NCBI GenBank assembly: GCA_902806595.1
Contig: CADCXC010000037.1
Span: 1,860,001 to 1,924,000, forward strand
Origin: Pyrenopolyporus hunteri
Taxonomy: Eukaryota > Ascomycota > Sordariomycetes > Xylariales > Hypoxylaceae
Direction: 5' to 3'
DNA length: 64,000 nucleotides
This document shows positions 33,058 to 46,594 of the stretch, piece after piece (the stretch's first letter is position 1; every line of letters begins with the position of its first letter). Below the pieces are notes generated by a model that saw nothing but the letters and a program-made list of their open reading frames with translations, was not told where the DNA came from and ran no database searches. Both the position numbers and the translations under genes were made by a program.

Positions 33058-36022
33058 TGTGCTTGTAGAAAACTATATTATCCCTTTATAGAAGGTGTTA
33101 GAGGATAAGGATTCGAGTTAGATGCGAGTTGTGGTTGTATAAGGTATAGGTGGTAGATATGGTAAATAGAGAGCTTAGAGGAGGCGTATGGCAACGTACA
33201 CGAGTCGATGGAAGCTTATTAGTTCGAATTGAACTTGTCCAGATGAGCTCTGAGGTAATGCTCTCGTAGTCATAGAAGATGGCAGCTCTCCCAATGGCCG
33301 AGGGCCAAGGAACCGAAGACCCTCATTCATTCATCGACTGAAGCCATGACGTCACCAGCCGGTAAGAAGAGTACCTGCGTTATGTAAATTCGATGAGATA
33401 TGATTGGCCCGAGCCGGCAAAAGCGCAATTCCCCTTTTGGTTTAGCCCGCTTTCACCCTTTTTTTTTTTTTTTATTCTTCGGCTGATGGGAATAACATCA
33501 CCTACTACATCACTTCTCCACCTTAAGAGTTGTACCTTAAAAGTGAAGCTTAATCTTCATCGCTCAATCCGATTATTATCGTATGTAGCGATCTCATTAG
33601 GGTTCTTCACGAATACATGTAATACATACCTACGTACCTATTCAACCCCAATCGTCTACAATTCCCACCCAGTACGCAAAAAGGGGGTGATACGAACTTA
33701 TCAATCTTCCTGTAGTGTGGAACTCTCGATGACACTAGCATTGCCTTGTCCAACGGATCCGCCCGAGAACTCATGAACTCTATCCCGAAACGAAAAGGAA
33801 TCGATGACTATACCCTAAATTAGCAATACTAGCCACCATTCCCTTCACACGTATAATACAATACCATGGTATGTCCCACCAAAATTAGGGCCACGGTAGA
33901 CCAGACAGAGCACGAAAGTAGACATGTTCACATCAATATTCCCCATCATTCTTCAGAAAAATAAGCTTAAACGCTGTTTCCATCCAATCCAAACATCGTA
34001 GGAAATAAGATATTTACAATGAGCAGCGCTTCATCGTTACTCATCCATGTCGATAGGGGGTATTGGCCGCCAAATTCTTAGCTAAATACTTAGTTACTTC
34101 CATCCTCAAGCAGTAACGTGTGAAAACGGTATTTTTAGACACCCCGTAATCTAGATTCGTCTTCCCAAATATTCCTGGAAACATACGGCGTTCTAATCAA
34201 GATCTATGTAAGTGAGCCTACATTAGCCCCGGAACAGGAACTAGGCCCTAATAGGTTGTAAGTCACATCGACCTCGGTTATAGTTGTTACCCATTCATTT
34301 TGGATCCCTTTCAATGAAGTATTCGTAATATATTTACCCAGATAGTCTACTTGTCATAGTGAGAGACGTATAAAAGATACGCCCCTCTATTCCCATTCTT
34401 TATAAATACCTAGCCTAAGCCGAAGACCTGGATAACTACCTGCCTCCTAGGCACATAAGATTGACCTTGTGACACTACGGGATATCTATGTTTTCCTGGG
34501 GCTAGTCTTCTTGCTGCTTTGGGAAATAAATAAGTTATAGAGGCAATTATAACAACCACCCAGTAGAGTGTTGAAGGCAGTCATATGCATAACCCAATTC
34601 ACACGTCCGCCGCCATAACATCAAAAGACTAAACACATGTAAGTCCTATGAAGAAAGGACGCATAGCTAAAATATAAGAGAAAAAGCTATATATTATTAT
34701 AGTTCTAAGTGTATATCCATAGCCCCCGCATAGTAATATATAGTGTATCATACCACAGAATCGTTGTCCCTTATCGCTTAGTCGGCATCGTAGTGTTTAC
34801 CCCTATCTAGGTGTAACCACCCGGCCAATAGCACGGGACTGCCAGACAAGGTCGATATACTACAGTCTTATTTACTTAATTTGTTAGTTTAGAGCGTTTA
34901 TATACCCTATAATAGGCTCGGAGACTTTAATGCTTTGGTTCCCTCCGTGAATCTACTCAGCGTGGTAAGGAAGGTTCCCATAGGATTCTACGAAACAGCA
35001 TTGGTGACGGGCGACTCGTATACCCACCACAAGCAAGCCAAGTTTGAGGACGACACAAGTAGAGACACAAGATAGGGAGACGGCATTGCTGGCCGACTAC
35101 TACGATCTTCAACTAGTTGCTATTCGGAATTTGGCGGGCGAAGCTCGTCATCACCATCCTCTCCAATAACGCTAATCGATATATTAATATGCAAACTTTT
35201 TAGTGTTTCTTCTGTATGATATAGTCTAGGTACTATCCAATTGGCTTAACCGTCATGTTTAGGCGACTATTAATAGGCAAACTCGGTATCGAGGACTAGA
35301 CGCGCCCGATGTCCTAAGATTCCAAATCAGCTTTTACTTTGACTTCGCCCATAGACGTAGGGCGTCGAAGTAAGCATTTTACATGCCTTGGTCGTATCAC
35401 AGGCGCAGAAAACTCTTATCAGGCAAGGGAGAGGAGCTGACGCTTACACCATTAGGAGAATTCGTCTTACGCCCCCTATCTCATAGGTGGTTACGTTTGC
35501 AATCTGACGTCTGACAATACTACGGTTACAACCAGACAGTTACTCGCATGTCGGACTCGAGTAGCACTGGAACCGTATTACCCGCAGCTAAGTAGTTCGA
35601 TCTCACCAACCACTTATCCATAGGACTACGTAACGGCGCTCTGCCGAACTCCTATTGAACTCCGTCGTCGCCACTCGGAGTATTTGTGAAACGAAAACGG
35701 GATCGCCAATGAATAGGAAAGTAGAAACAAGTGTAAAAGACCGCATAACTAGCCAAACATATGCGCAACGTGAATCTCAAACTTAGCCACCCGATTCACA
35801 TACACACCTAAAACACAGGATGAGGTGGGATTGAGATAGCTATCCAACGTAATACCACAGCTACCTACCTAGGTGCTTACCTATCCACCTAAGGATCCGA
35901 CAACCACAGCCGGGTCCGCAATCAGGCCTAATATCACCTACCTAGGTACGTAACACCTGCCTATTTATCTATATCAGAAATAGTAGATATAGAGGCCGAG
36001 TACGTGTCCATGCCCGTCCACC
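33058..36022. other. Gene-free, TA-rich, probably decayed (RIP-like) DNA
   Basis: After the promoter of the small mitochondrial gene and a poly-T run (33458-33476), the tract from about 33780 to 35860 is rich in TpA steps, with stops in all frames and no recognisable gene. One short stretch near 34990-35090 reads faintly as protein. It may be a relic of a mutated transposon, but no terminal repeats or transposase motifs are visible. Confidence 0.5.
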
Positions 36023-36023
36023 T

Positions 36024-36087
36024 TATACCTTACACCTTACACCTTACACCCCAAACCCACCCAACCCAACCCAACCAGACCCAACCC
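36024..36087. repeat. CTTACAC and CCCAA tandem repeats
   Basis: About three copies of a 7-bp TTACACC unit followed by several CCCAAC/CCCAA units. Confidence 0.85.
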
Positions 36088-38512
36088 ATCCCGGCCGCGC
36101 ATCTCCCACGCATCACCTGACCCAGCCGGCCACCGGACGGGCGGGCGGGCCGCGCGCACGGCGTCGCTGCGGTGTGCCTTCGGATCGGGAGACTGCATAG
36201 TCGGTGAGAGTGGACGTTTAGCTAAACGCACATACCTACATGTAGGTATCTACATACACGACGTACACACGTATACACAGTGGATACGCACGTCCATACA
36301 CATACCTACCTAAATATATACACGTACACATAAACCCTACGCACCACCCATATATATAGGTAGGTAGGTACCTAGTAGATAAAAAACCGGGAGGCGTTAC
36401 GACAGGTGCGGGGGCCTGTCCGCACATGCATCACCTCGTGAATACGGCAAGGCGAAGTGGGTAACTTAACCAAATACCTAACTACCCGAGCTAACTACTT
36501 AACCACCTACCTACTAGTAGCTGCAGCCAGAACGGCTGGAGAAGAAAAGGACAAGCCGGATAGGCAGGGCGGGACAAGTAGGGCAAGGGCAAGTAGGGCG
36601 AGAACACTAACCTCGAAGGAGAAGACGCCGCTTTTCAACTTTGCCATGCTACCTGGTAGGTAGGTATGTATGTAGGCATGGAACTGCCTGCATGAGGCCC
36701 ACGACGGAGACTGGGGGAGGCGTAGACACATACATACCTCCATACCTCCATACATACCTCATAGTAAGTACATACACACACCTACCAACCAGAGTTCGTT
36801 ACAAAGGTAAGCGTTACCCAGCCGGGCGAGCAAGATACCAACCTTACCGACCCCGATATAACACCTACCTACCTACACTAGAAACCCCGTCAAGCGTCAG
36901 ACCGGGGCCTAACATATGCGGCCGCCGGTAGGATGCCAGACACCGCCGGACTCCAACGTGCGAATGTGGGACAGTCCACGAGGCAACGGCACATTCTGAG
37001 GCGTCTTGGACCGGGGTGGGATGATCTCAGCTGTAGGCAGGTAGGTAGTAATATAGGTAGTGAAACAAAACAAAAACAAAAAGCCTTTACCGAAGGAATG
37101 GTCGCGTCGCACAATATGACGGTATCTACGGAGATACGAGATATACCGTCTATCCGCTGCAAGCTATGATGAACATTATACGAAGGTGAAGCAAAATGCC
37201 CGGGTAGACAAGTTTGATTAATTACCTAGGTAGATAGGTAGACAATCACTCAATCACGCTTGCAAAAACTGTAGAAAAAAAAATGGTTGGAAGTGAGAGG
37301 CTGTATATCGCCCAGTTCAATTGAACACATCGAATGTACGGCAGAAGACACCAAGGGGGAGGGTGCTCTTTTATCTTCACACTAAAATAGGTAGAAACGC
37401 CATCGCCGTCAAAGGGGAACCGTTGGCGTATACCCATTTCCGCGCCGCCTGCGCTGTCCGCCCCAAATATGATTTCCTATACACACAAAGATTCCATCTT
37501 CCCGATCGAACCCCCCCGAAGAACCTGGTGATGCACTTTGACCCATTGGTAGAACCTTTGCCGGGGAATAATACGAAGAAATGGACTGGTATCCTCACCC
37601 ACAACCGTAATACATGGTTAGAAGAAAAAGGGAAGCGATGATAAAAAAAAAGATGACATGAACATGAGCCCTTTATTTGCAGCCCTGAAGCACCGCGCGA
37701 CCAACTCCCATCTCGTGCCATGAGCTCAGAAACAGAAAATCAAGACACCCCGAGTGCCTACCCAATCCCGTTGCTTTGTGTAGAGATTCTCTTTGACCCG
37801 GATATTCCCCATGTAAAAAAGACCTTGCCGAGTAGAACAACTCCGCCCCGATGGAAGAACCACCTGCCCTGCTTTGACAAAATAGAAACCAAGCCCCCAC
37901 CTCGTCGCCAAACACTTGATCTATATGTGTAGTGGTATTCTTTTTTTGCTCAAATGTCATGACCCGTGATGACTCTTAATCGTACCGCTCCCAGATTGAA
38001 CCCGATGACTCCGTTTGTGTCATGAACACCGATGCAATTACGAAATGCAAAACCGCCGTAGCTTAAAAAACGCCCATTCGAAAACCCAAAGAGCCCCCAT
38101 CTTTCGAGACCGGAAAACACGGGGTTTGTGGTATTTTTTTAAAATCCCTTTTCAAACCAATAGAAATCAGGAGGTATCGATTATCTTCAATGCCAGTCGT
38201 GCCCATCGCGGTTAGATCCCGAAGAAAACTTGACAATGAACACTAGTTATATGTCGAATAAGGATGTTTATACAGGGAGAAAGTGGAGTGGAAGTGGAGT
38301 CCGCAGTCGAGCCCTAAAGTTGACTTGAAGATTGTGTTGCGTTGTCGATGCCTGATGTCCGTGCCGGTGCCCGCCAAGATGAACAACTACTTTGGAGTAG
38401 CGAATGACTTTTCTAAGCCAAGAGTAGAAGATGTTCAGAGCAACTGTACAAACGAACGTGAAGATGGTGGAGTCACCTCAACGTCCAAGAAGGAAGCGAG
38501 ACGATCGGCCAT
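36088..38512. other. Gene-free spacer and probable 3' flank
   Basis: Dense in TACC/GGTA and CCTAGG/GGTACC motifs between 36230 and 36900. The part from about 37260 to 38280 has no coding signal and may be 3' flank of the minus-strand gene at 38513. The plus-strand frames at 37321-37641 and 38283-38663 are not credible; the latter is antisense to real exon 2. Confidence 0.5.
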
Positions 38513-39199
38513 CTACCATCGTCTGCCCATGTGCTGCATTCGGGCGGGCGACACGGACGGTGGCGGGCTGGACATGGTCAGACCGTTAGCGGGGTTGATG
38601 ATAGGAATAGCATTGCGCGCCCGAGTGGCGGCGGGCGCATGGAGCTTTAATGTCGAGTGCTGAGTTTGAAAAGAAGGAGGAATGAAAGCCGGAGAGGTCG
38701 AGTTGAGAGAGAAGCTGGTGGCAACTTGTTGCGGGTGCTGCGTTGGCGAGGCACTCGGCGAGTTGCTGGACAGCGAGGATCGATCAGAAGAAGAGCTGCT
38801 TATTGAGACGAGCTGGGTAGAGTAAGCATGTTAGCAACATGTGCTAAGGAAAATTATGTAAACTGTTGCGAATATGGTCGGCATTGAAGAGGCGACATAT
38901 TAGAGGCAACAGTATGGGTTGTCAGCCTGACTCACATCACTCTCGGTCAATAGCTTGGGGCAAAACTCCATGTCGTCTTCCAGGTCGAAAGAGCGGCTTG
39001 CTTCGAATTGTGTTCGGAAGGTAGAGACAGAGACGGATTCGCTTAGCTCCTTCATGCTTCGTACACCGCGAAATTGTTTTTGGGAGTTTTGTGAGACGGA
39101 GAGTCTCGGCGCTCTTCGGTTTCGGCCGCCATGGTGGTTGTGCGAGACCGAGGCGGCTGCTGGTGTTGGTTGATGATGGTTGTAGCTGTAATAAGACAT
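38513..39199 (-). CDS. Unknown 187-aa low-complexity protein, 2 exons
   Basis: Exon 1 is 39199-38936 and exon 2 is 38812-38513. The donor is GTGAGT (after GAT) and the acceptor CTACCCAG, in phase 0. Exon 1 encodes a Tyr/His-rich start (MSYYSYNHHQ), then RRAPRLSVSQNSQKQFRGVR, SMKELSESVSVSTFRTQFEA and SFDLEDDMEFCPKLLTESD. Exon 2 is Ser-rich and ends SPARMQHMGRRW. Short conserved-looking blocks (RAPRLSV, FRGVRSMKEL, SFDLEDDMEFCP, MGRRW end) sit in a disordered background. No enzyme or membrane motif is present. If exon 1 is read alone it runs only eight residues past the splice site, so the second exon is what gives the full protein. Confidence 0.75.
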
Positions 39200-42100
39200 T
39201 ATGATTGTTCCTTTTTTTTTCCCTTAGGGGGATGTGTAATGTATGCTTTTTACGTAGTCGTCGTAGAGAATGGTTGGACAGATGAGATAGGTTGGGTGGC
39301 GGTGTGTCTGTGTGCGTGCGTTGTTGTATTGGGTTGGGGGTGCCTCAGTTGCCGAGCGTTGCGTTATTAAATCTCAGCTCTGACAAACAACACAATGAAA
39401 AACTTGTATGTTGAATAAGTTGTGAGTTATGGGGGGAAATAGGGCGAAATCTTTCAAAGGTGTTGGTAAAGGTCTTCAGAATTGGGATATAGACGGTTTT
39501 ATTGTTAAAGTCTGGTTCTGGGGTAAGGCTTGGAGAGTTTAAGGGACGGGTGAGTGTGGTAGGATCGATAAGAGTAAGTAAAGTGAGAGAAGAAGGCGGG
39601 AGAGGAGAAGGGCGAGCTGTGATTCGGAGAAGGCGAAGGATTTTGTTGGATGGACAAGAAGCGAGGAACAGCAGAAGGCGGCAAAGGAGGGTGGGTCAGG
39701 CCCCCCGGGATGGAAACGCTTGGGACGCTTGGGTCGCTTGCTGGTTCAAGACCTGGGGCTAGTCCTTGTGTGGTATAGCGGGGGGGACAACATTGAGAAG
39801 CGGAAGCTGCAGAGACATGTAAGACCTGCAAGAACCTGGCAAAGGCTTGCACTACCTTGCAGACCTTGCAGGCCTTGAGGTCCCAAGGGTTTTTCCTTCT
39901 TCATTGAACGGCTGGTGGGGGAGGAAGGGATTACCTGGTCCAGCGCGGACGAATGAGAGAGGAGTCGCCACCTCAGAGAGTTGGATAACCTATCCCAACC
40001 GCTAAGACAAGCGTGGACTAGCTGCACAAGCCTGGGCCGGATGGCGCTGTTGTTCCCATTGTTTGCAGGAATGCCACAGTGCCAATCGGCTTTTTCTGCA
40101 GAACGCCTCCTGTTCCTTTAAACAAATACATATTTTCGCTATTTTCACTATTTTCACTATTTTCACGTATCCGTCAGGTATTCTACATAACATGCCACCA
40201 CCTCCTCATACATACCTCCTACATAGTGCCACACCGACGCACAGTACACTGTATTATCGTACAACAGCACAACAGCACAACAGCCCCAGCGCTGTCCCGG
40301 GGCCCTGCACCAGTCACCCGTCACCAGATGTCCCGCTGCAATGCGATCGCCAGCAGATGCCTGGCCTACCGATTAATTAACCGTAGCGAAGTGTGCGCGC
40401 GTGCTGGTGGTCTGGGACAGAGTAACAATCTGTAGCGTATGTAGCCTGCAAGCTGCGCCCTCTGGCTATGGGCGAGGCTGGTCAAAAGCGCTGGTGGTGA
40501 GTGAGGGAGGGAGGGAACGGGGGGTTAGGCAACTTGTTCCTTTGCAAGCAACATCCAATCGACGGCCTCTCATCGACGTCGTCTACGACCTATTAGTGCA
40601 CAATGTATATACCATAGTAGGCATGTAGACAGTATCATAGTACGTAGGTAACTATGTATAATACAAGACCACAACCTGCAGAAGACCCTTCGTGGAAACG
40701 CTACTACTGGAAACTATGTATGCTAGTCAGTCAGCACGGATCAGGAGATTGCTCTCGACAATAGACGATATTTTCCGGTGGGTCGATATGGGAGAGAGGG
40801 TTGTTGAGAATGCCTTCTTCAATCGACCAAATCGGTCGATCATTCGATCTTACCTTAATGCGAATAGCTTCATCTGATGCTCGGACCCTACTCTTCCCTA
40901 TTATCCGTCGCTCGCTCGTCGTTTTATGAACCCACGGTCATGAGATCAACGGGGGGGTACGTATGCGGAACCCTCGACCACTCGGCTCGCGCTCGTCATT
41001 GGTCCGCGCTCCCGTGGTTTTAATTGTTTCTCCCATTCCGGGACTTTACGCAGTGAGATGCCTTCCCTCCCCGACCTTTGATGATCTGTCCGGCCTTGTT
41101 CGTCATGGTCACCTCGGTAAATTGGGCGGCCTGAGTACTGCTAGTTTCCTGCCCTACCTTCTGCGTTCGTTCAGGGGCGACCTCCTGTAGGGAGGGTTAC
41201 CCCCCTAAAAAGGAAAATGCTAGAGTCTAGATATTTTGTTTAATTCAAGCCAAGGTTTCCTAATTTGATCTCGTTAGGGTACGGTAAGACGCTTTTCATT
41301 AAAATGCTTAGAGGGATAAAGATGCGTATTTGATCGACCCTCATCGTCATTCTTCCGGCCTTGGTCGATATTTCTTAACACCATACTATAAATCTCAATA
41401 TCTTACCTTAGGTATGTCATCTACATATTCTCTTCTTATCAGGGGCAAGCCCAGTCGTCCCTTTGACAACAGCGTAGCAGGATACACACCTGCTATGCAG
41501 CGATGGCCTCGCCTATGTAGGTAATTTCTTACAGAAGGACCAGTTCGGGCCAGTCAGAGACAGCCTTCGGGCGTCTGGCTTGCGTGGGATTGCAGCCTTG
41601 CCAGGCACTGTGACCAGTCATACTGTGATTTGGTTGTTCTGGGTCTGAGCGTTCGATCCCCTTGGTGGTGCGGTGGAGCGGATGGCGGATATCGAACTGG
41701 AACCTTACCCTAAACGTACAACTGCTGGGATGGCACATACCAGTTCTGCAAGCCACCGTACCGGTGCGAGTGGAACCGAGCCTGGTCTCGTGCAGCATGA
41801 GACTGCTTGGGGTTTGGAACGGCCGGGGGTTGCTGGTCCATTCCCTCTTATTAGGCAGCTTAGCAGACGAACCGGCCTGGCTCCTTACAGGTTGGACCGT
41901 AAATGACACTGTGGGCATGGCGGCAAGAGAGAGAGTTCTGACCGCTCACAGCCGCTCAACGAGGTAATGAAGGTAAGGGAACGCTCGAATTTCCCGCGCT
42001 CCTAAATGCTGACAGCATTCCTGCCTTTGTCTAGAAGTTTCATTTCTCGGAGGAGACCATTTGACGTGCTTGCCGGAATATGTGTGAGAGAATTATGATT

Positions 42101-44662
42101 CAGGCGCTTGTTCACCTGAGAGCTAAACGTAATACGTGCCGATCGCTATTCTGTTTGAATCCCTAAGGTCGTGAGACCTAGACGCAATTTGGCTAACCTA
42201 CTTGGCCCATCGTAGCTCGCGATAGGTCGGTATCTAGCTGCTTGTTCTGCACGAAGTAGATAGGAGGGTAGATCGTCGGAGGCAAAATTCTGATCGAATG
42301 GCTAGTGGTTGCCCAACAGAAGACGCAACTTGCCGCCATGTGTTACGAATTTGCCTCCCGTCCCTGAAGGCTTGAAGCCTAGAACTTGTAGGCCCCGAGA
42401 AAAGGGTATACCCTAGATAGGCGCAGCAAGAGGCTGGAACAATTCTTTTTATACTCGACGTCCGTACTGAAGCTTTGCCGGAGTCGGCAAGGGAATATTA
42501 TTTCGAAGTTTGTGAAAGAAGTGTAATTGCTGAACGATTTAGGGACATTTACCTTAACATAGTACCTTACTATGAACCCGCAACCGCTGGCTTTGTTCTG
42601 ACGCCAACGGATCCTACCTACGGTCGCCTGTGACGAAAGCGGCAAATTGAACTCCAAATGTAAGTTGGGGACTATAGCGGCGTGAGGTGGTTATCTCTTT
42701 CCTCTAGTTGCATTAGCTTTATCTCTCGGTGACCATTCAATATCGTCGATCTTGCTATCGCTGAATTGGGTCGCAAGCAGGTCTGAGGCATGTGGGCATG
42801 CAATTCATTCGCGCAGTTTGTGTCGGCATAATGATGATCTTGTTCTCGAAAGTCGCAACAAGAATTGATGACATCCATTTCGTTCTTTGACCGAGGATGC
42901 GAAGTTACACAGTACAAGGCATCAATTTGGTTCTATTTTAATGCCCTGGTTTTTGCTTTAGGACAATACGGTACTGAGTTGCAGTGCTGAGGACAATGGG
43001 AACAAATATGTAATGCAGGGAGATGGGTTCCGAATATGGCAGATCTGCCGACGCAGGAGAACTCCCCGGCCCTGGTTCCCGATCGAGTTCTGTGGCTTGT
43101 CGCGTCAGGTGCCCTCTCTTCTTTATTTTTTATTCCTTTTCTTTACTGGCCTCTCCTTCCTTCTTTTTCTGGGTGTTTTAGAGAGAGGCTTGGATTATGC
43201 CATATGCCACGGTATCGACCTGTTCATGATGGAAGGTGGTGTGCGGGATGTACGTAGGTACGTAGGTACCTACCTATGTAGATGCATCTCACGCCCGGAA
43301 CACTCTCCTGTTAGAAGTTGACGATTTGTGGATGTGGTGAGGGTCAGTCTTACGAAGAAAGGGCCAGGCAGGTCTTCCCACGTTGTGTCACCTAATGCAA
43401 CTTGCTGTGGACCGTAGGCTGTGTGGGTAATGCGAAGTTATGTACTATGTACCTAGGTAGTATAGGTTGTGAAGGGCTGTATACATGTGGGTTGTGTAGG
43501 TTAGGTACCCGTTGAAGCCCGGCATTCCTCCGCAATAACGTATAGACACATGTACCGAGCTTGGTCCACCTGGGCAGTTACAAATATGTATACCCAACTT
43601 ATGCGTACCCGCAATGATGCATGCATGTACCTTCGAGATGTGACATGTAGCTTTTAGCCAGTGCAGCGGTCGAGTGGCACAGCCCGTTTCTGCTGCTCGA
43701 CCGTTTCAATGTTCTGGACGAACCGGTACCTACATGTTGGGTACCCAGGTACCTATGTAGAAACCTACCTACCTTACTTATCACACCGCTCCGCCGTTTT
43801 CTCCGGTTTGCACATCCGAGATGCGCAACGTCTCCCCGGGCTCAACGGCGTGGCGAAAACGCATGTTAGACACAAGATACCCATTACGTGCGCATGGAAT
43901 ATCATACCCCATACATGTAGGTACCTAGGTATGTATGGCATTTGATATCACCAACTATCGCGGCGGTTGTACATAATTGCTTCGCTTACCGCGGCACAGC
44001 TCTCTCTCGAATAACGTTATAGGTAGGTACCTAGGTCGGTATGTAATACTGAATGTGATTTTGGATACATACCGTACGTAGGTTATCCAGCTCCATCTTG
44101 CAGTGAGCCCTTACATTTTCCTCATCAGCGACCCCTTCTACTCATCCACCCTTCTGCATGTCAGTTGTTGTGGGTCTTGGGCAACGCTGGATAAGATAAT
44201 GTATAGTAGATGGATTCACCCTTCGATCAGGCGCAAGGGATATACGTAACTGATGGTTGACTTGAGGTTCCCAGCCTCTGACGAGTCGAGGGTCCAGCCA
44301 CGTGCATTCATAAAAGTCTCCCAAGACAACGGGGAAGGTCTAACACGGATATACGTGCCCTTGTTAGTTGTTATCCCCTTCGCAACTGGTGTAAGAAGCA
44401 GTCATTCTAATTGGGACGTCATGTCTCCCACGGGTCCCGTCTTCCTGATCCCCGCCCGATAATCTACATGTCGGGACCGGGGTCAGCTCCGGATTTGCTT
44501 GTTGATGTGTCTGTATTGGACGAATACACGACCGAAAAGCGATGTGTGAGTTATCGGGTGATCGATAGTTGCGTGACGTCTTATAACTGGTAAATCCGGT
44601 GCTATTATCCAGATGTAAGAACTTGCAATTCGCTTTGGCCTGCAACGCCTTCAGCAGCGCCG
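39200..44662. other. Gene-free 5.4-kb spacer
   Basis: Begins with the G/T-rich promoter side of the gene at 39199. It contains TTTTCACTA triplicate repeats (40139-40167), CAACAGCA repeats (40262-40282) and palindromic GGTACCTACC clusters (43251-43280, 43724-43775, near 43915-43935 and 44020-44036). Long but uncompelling frames occur on both strands at 41529-41967. None has convincing protein character. Confidence 0.5.
43724..43775. repeat. GGTACCTACATG...GGTACCTATG palindromic cluster
   Basis: Several GGTACC/ACCTACC units within about 50 bp, including GGTACCTACATG and CCCAGGTACCTATGTAG. Confidence 0.8.
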
Positions 44663-45765
44663 CTAGTGTTTATCTAACCCTCTGGCCTTGACGAATCTGT
44701 TGATTTGCTCGCGCATTATCTTGTCGTTGTACTGTTCGTGACATTCGTAGAAGGAAATCAGCTCTTGAGTGCAATCTATCATGCCCTCGATGTCGACGGT
44801 ACTATCGGCAAGGAACATCGCGAAGCGGTTAACCTTGTTCACCCTTACTTCCTGTTGTCTATCTTTCTCATTGGTACCAGGCGTAGTTTGGCCGCCGGCG
44901 CCGGCGCTAGCGCTCGGCCGCATTTGTTGAGCTTGCGTCAACGCTGACGCTGCCGCTGCCGCTGCCAAGTTCGCCGCCGTGCTGCCCCCCGGTCCTGGAC
45001 TCGGACGGACGACCAGAGAAAGGAGGATAGCCGTCAGCGCAATGATGTGTGGAGGATACAGGAGCGGTAGGTCCGTCATGTAGTGGTCGTTGATGACCGA
45101 TAAGGCCAGGTTAATTTCGTCTTGGGTGAGGAATAATTCGGACTGGAGGCTCGTTAAGGTTCGGTAGGGTTGGTGAACTATTAACTGGGAATTCATTTCG
45201 GAGATGAGAAAGAACTCGCATTCGCCCACGCGCGAAACGTCGGTATGAAGTAGGTCTACGCCCGGGGATAGTCCCTAATCAGTCGGGCTTCTTCGTTCGA
45301 CACGGGAAGTATGGTTAAATCGTACCTGGCCAGAGGGATCGCGCCTCCGTCACAAACATTCGGATATGTTGCGGACACTCTTCCATCTTACAAGCCAGGT
45401 ATAGCGCGGTAGTGAGGACGAGATAGGGATTTGTGCGACGAATTTCGACTTTGCAATAGAACCGTTTGATGTATAACTGAGCCGTGGCGACGGCCTGCTG
45501 CTTGATGTTTAGCCTCTTGGCTAGGCGACTAATCTCTGCCCAACAGAAATGATAATCAGTACGGGCACTTGGTGCCGTTCCAGGCGCGGACATGATATAT
45601 CTCACGTTGGTTGAAGTAGATGTTCAGGTGCGTCCTTCGTGGTAAGGGGAACATCTGTACTAGTGTCTGATCGCCTTTCTCCAGCTCCTCGCGCATCTGA
45701 GCGAGTTCTTCCTTCGAGAACTGCCAGAAACGCTTTTGCGTCGACTCCCAATAGTTAGCTGCCAT
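44663..45765 (-). CDS. ssn8: Cyclin C, RNA polymerase II holoenzyme / Mediator kinase-module cyclin
   Basis: Three exons: 45765-45606, 45535-45326 and 45255-44663, giving 320 aa with exact phase agreement. It starts MAANYWESTQKRFWQFSKEEL. The first junction creates IYFNQ|QISRLAKRLNIKQQ, and the cyclin box continues with AVATAQLYIKRFYCKVEIRR, NPYLVLTTALYLACKMEE and CPQHIRMFVTEARSLW. The second junction leads to GECEFFLISEMNSQLIVHQPY. These are hallmark Ssn8/cyclin C sequences. The protein pairs with Cdk8 (Ssn3) to form the regulatory kinase module of Mediator in the nucleus. An Ala/Gln/Ser-rich insertion in the second cyclin fold is a fungal elaboration. The gene is divergently paired with the carrier gene at 46595. 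Confidence 0.95.
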
Positions 45766-46594
45766 CACGACTGTGTATACCCGATATCTGGGTGGAAAGG
45801 TGCAGGTGTATTAAAGTGAGGTGAGGGGAACATGATGGGGATGATGGGGATGAAGGGGGTAAGGGAGCTCTTAGCCCCGTGAGGCTGAATAGAGACAGAT
45901 TACACAATCCAAGGCTGAGGACGACGACGATTGGACGATTCTTTTTGTTTTCCTGGGTAGATCTACGTTTTGGAGATGGAGATATCGGACAAAGGACTGG
46001 GGTTACATTGACTTTGGACATTGACTTTGGCTTGTAATACAATACATAGTCCGATGTACATCTTATACATAATAAAGGTACCTGATGTAGCATTGGCTTT
46101 AGCGCCCGTTGATAAGACTTGGATTGCACTGTCCTTCCCCTTTTTATTACGTGGTGATGCACAGTCACTACGCGCTAGCACGCACGGGAAAGTCGTCATC
46201 CGGTACCTACGTCCTCCGTATGCACTATGAGGTAAGCAATGGATATTAGACCGACCTTATCGGCTTATCGGCTTATCGCGCTGTCAAATTGGTTTTCAGC
46301 ATGGATTCCCTGTTCCCCGAGGTTCCTTTCTGCGGGACGGTCGTCATTTTCGCGTCCCCTTCCACCTTGAAACTTCGTCCCAGAAAATCTACCCGACGTC
46401 AATAAATCGAATTGGCTTTTGGCTTGTCCAAGGGGATGATCTCGGGCAAGACACCACAACGAGCCCGCAACTCAAGCGTCTAAATGATGCCATATCCATA
46501 GCTTCGATGACCAGCCTTGCGATCCCCTGAGTTCCTGTCGTTCCCCCTGTTCTCCTTGTCCTCGTTGCGCCTGTCATGATTTGATCTCCGAACG
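45766..46594. promoter_or_regulatory. Shared divergent promoter region of ssn8 and the mitochondrial carrier gene
   Basis: An 0.83-kb spacer between two head-to-head genes, expected to carry both promoters. It contains GATGGGGATGGGG repeats near 45833-45858. No specific factor-binding site can be assigned from sequence alone. Confidence 0.45.

Noticed and set aside
35861..36900. TACCTA/TAGGTA repeats considered as a CRISPR array or telomere-like DNA
   Set aside because: Units are irregular, palindromic and not separated by uniform spacers; the host is a eukaryote, and the repeats are scattered rather than terminal.
37321..37932. 106-aa and 70-aa plus-strand frames
   Set aside because: Low-quality composition and no splice sites that connect them; more likely untranslated flank.
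38283..38663. 126-aa plus-strand frame
   Set aside because: Antisense to exon 2 of the 187-aa gene, which joins to exon 1 by clean splice sites.
41640..41680. GCGTTCGATCCCC resembling a tRNA T-arm
   Set aside because: No matching acceptor, D or anticodon arms could be folded around it.
41529..41967. Overlapping 129-aa (-) and 101-aa (+) frames
   Set aside because: No recognisable motif, both strands equally open, no splice structure; considered chance.
43013..43321. Hydrophobic plus-strand frame that could suggest a small membrane protein
   Set aside because: Hydrophobicity comes from a TTC/CTT-rich stretch, and the frame ends in spacer palindromes.
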